Source: Bacteroidales bacterium (GTDB lineage Bacteria; Bacteroidota; Bacteroidia; Bacteroidales; DTU049). From it: a stretch of 16,659 nt of DNA. Shown here in pieces: positions 16,114 through 16,659 of this stretch (position 1 is the first letter of the stretch; each line of letters begins with the position of its first letter). The notes under the pieces are model-generated. The model saw only the letters and a program-made list of their open reading frames with translations, did not search any database and was not told the DNA's origin. The DNA is taken from assembly GCA_030017935.1 (NCBI GenBank), contig JASEGF010000020.1, positions 1 to 16,659 on the forward strand, in the 5' to 3' direction. The translations under genes were made by a program, and so were the position numbers.

Positions 16114-16137
16114 AAATATTTAATTTTAAATTTTTTG

Positions 16138-16145
16138 CAAAATAA
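16138..16145 (-). promoter_or_regulatory. Possible -7 element for deoC-pckA (one mismatch)
   Basis: The minus strand reads TTATTTTG, which differs from TAnnTTTG at the second base and lies 24 nt before the deoC ATG. It is the best candidate in the gap, but weaker than the other promoters in the window. Confidence 0.3.
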
Positions 16146-16188
16146 GTTAATAATAATTAGTTAACAAAATATTAATTAATTATTAACT
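16145..16188. repeat. 10-bp inverted repeat between deoC and the IS630-type gene
   Basis: AGTTAATAAT (16145-16154) and ATTATTAACT (16179-16188) are perfect inverted arms 24 bp apart. A second pair in the same place is TTAGTTAA (16157-16164) and TTAACTAA (16183-16190). It could be an operator next to the deoC promoter, or chance in AT-rich DNA. Confidence 0.3.
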
Positions 16189-16247
16189 AAAAAATTTGTA
16201 TAATAATCTTGTAATACCAAGTTGCGTTCTATTATAAAAAATTATAT

Positions 16248-16255
16248 TAAATTTG
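16248..16255 (+). promoter_or_regulatory. Bacteroidota -7 element for the IS630-type transposase
   Basis: TAAATTTG matches TAnnTTTG exactly, 13 nt before the ATG at 16269. A TTG at 16222-16224 lies 23 bp upstream, slightly too far for an ideal -33 element. Confidence 0.45.
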
Positions 16256-16268
16256 TCCAAAACATAAT

Positions 16269-16659
16269 ATGGGAAAAATAACAAAAATAAATTGTGATTT
16301 GGACAATGAGCAATTAACAAAGAAAATTAAAGAGACAAAAGGTTTTTGGAGAGTTCAAAAATGGCTAATTATTTATAACGCCAAAAATTATCCTTGTAAA
16401 GCAAAAGATTTGGCAAAACATCTAAATGTATCAGAATCATTGGTACATAAAACGATATATGAGTATAAAAAATATGGAGAGGAATCAATAGAGAAAAAAG
16501 GCAAAGGAGGACGTTGGCATAGCTATATGAGTTATGAAGAAGAAGTAGAATTCATTAACCCATTTATAGATGGAGCAAGAGAAGGAGAGATATCAACGAT
16601 AGATGAAATAAAGAAAGAATTTGAAAAGAGAATTAATAAAACAGTTCATAAAACCACAA
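16269..16659 (+). CDS. IS630-type transposase, N-terminal part, cut by window edge
   Basis: An ATG at 16269 opens a frame that runs off the window after 130 codons. Residues 25-82 (GFWRVQKWLIIYNAKNYPCK, then KDLAKHLNVSESLVHKTIYE and YKKYGEESIEKKGKGGR) form the first helix-turn-helix and 'GKGGR' linker typical of IS630 transposases. Residues 88-130 (with AREGEISTIDEIKKEFEKRI, then NKTVHKTT) look like the start of the second, winged-helix DNA-binding unit. The DDE catalytic domain would lie to the right of the window. The element's left end is probably within 16190-16268. Whether the whole gene is intact cannot be seen. Confidence 0.78.
   Translation, partial: MGKITKINCDLDNEQLTKKIKETKGFWRVQKWLIIYNAKNYPCKAKDLAKHLNVSESLVHKTIYEYKKYGEESIEKKGKGGRWHSYMSYEEEVEFINPFIDGAREGEISTIDEIKKEFEKRINKTVHKTT

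Noticed and set aside
16335..16347. TTTTTGGAGAG at the right end as an inverted copy of the 339-379 repeat
   Set aside because: It lies within the transposase coding sequence (encoding GFWRV), matches only part of the motif, and the two elements are of different families.

Overview
The window is strongly AT-rich DNA from a member of the Bacteroidota. The evidence is a fused SecDF, secreted proteins with Bacteroidota-type N-terminal and PKD/Ig-like modules, a TlpA-type thioredoxin with a large N-terminal domain, and exact matches to the Bacteroidota promoter -7 element (TAnnTTTG) just upstream of seven gene starts. I cannot name the genus. Both ends of the window lie inside transposase genes, so it may be one contig of a draft assembly that broke at repeated insertion sequences.

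Layout. 1-260 (minus): N-terminal part of a zinc-ribbon transposase (IS1/IS1595 type). About 355-660 (minus): decayed remnant of a universal-stress-protein-like domain. 784-3888: secDF. 3947-4741: omega-amidase-like nitrilase. 4759-5610: nadC, 17 nt behind the nitrilase. 8608-5646 (minus): a two-gene unit, an S41 peptidase followed by the PBP4-type peptidase dacB, with 2 nt between them. 8654-8770 (minus): 3' remnant of a TrkA_C-domain protein. 8901-10364: secreted thioredoxin-like protein. 10365-10620: an intergenic block, very poor in G on the plus strand, of short tandem repeats. 10721-12031: secreted Ig/PKD-domain protein with a domain nested inside its PKD-like module. 12116-12832 pdxJ and 12870-13679 an alpha/beta hydrolase of the YbfF type. 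16113-13682 (minus): deoC and pckA, overlapping by 4 nt. 16269-16659: N-terminal part of an IS630-type transposase.

How the genes work together. Most are housekeeping: protein export (SecDF), cofactor synthesis (NadC for NAD, PdxJ for vitamin B6), metabolite repair (nitrilase), wall remodelling and envelope proteolysis (DacB, S41 peptidase), and central carbon metabolism (DeoC yields glyceraldehyde 3-phosphate and acetaldehyde; PckA starts gluconeogenesis from oxaloacetate). The accessory signal is concentrated at the two transposase ends and in 8654-10720, where a truncated gene, a compositionally different thioredoxin gene and a repeat-rich spacer lie together and look like an acquired or rearranged segment.

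I found no CRISPR array, tRNA, rRNA, phage, toxin-antitoxin or defence system. No complete new system is evident. The points most worth a second look are the nested domain in the 10721-12031 protein, the tandem-repeat spacer, the two gene relics and the very short predicted 5' leaders. No convincing intrinsic terminator was seen anywhere.
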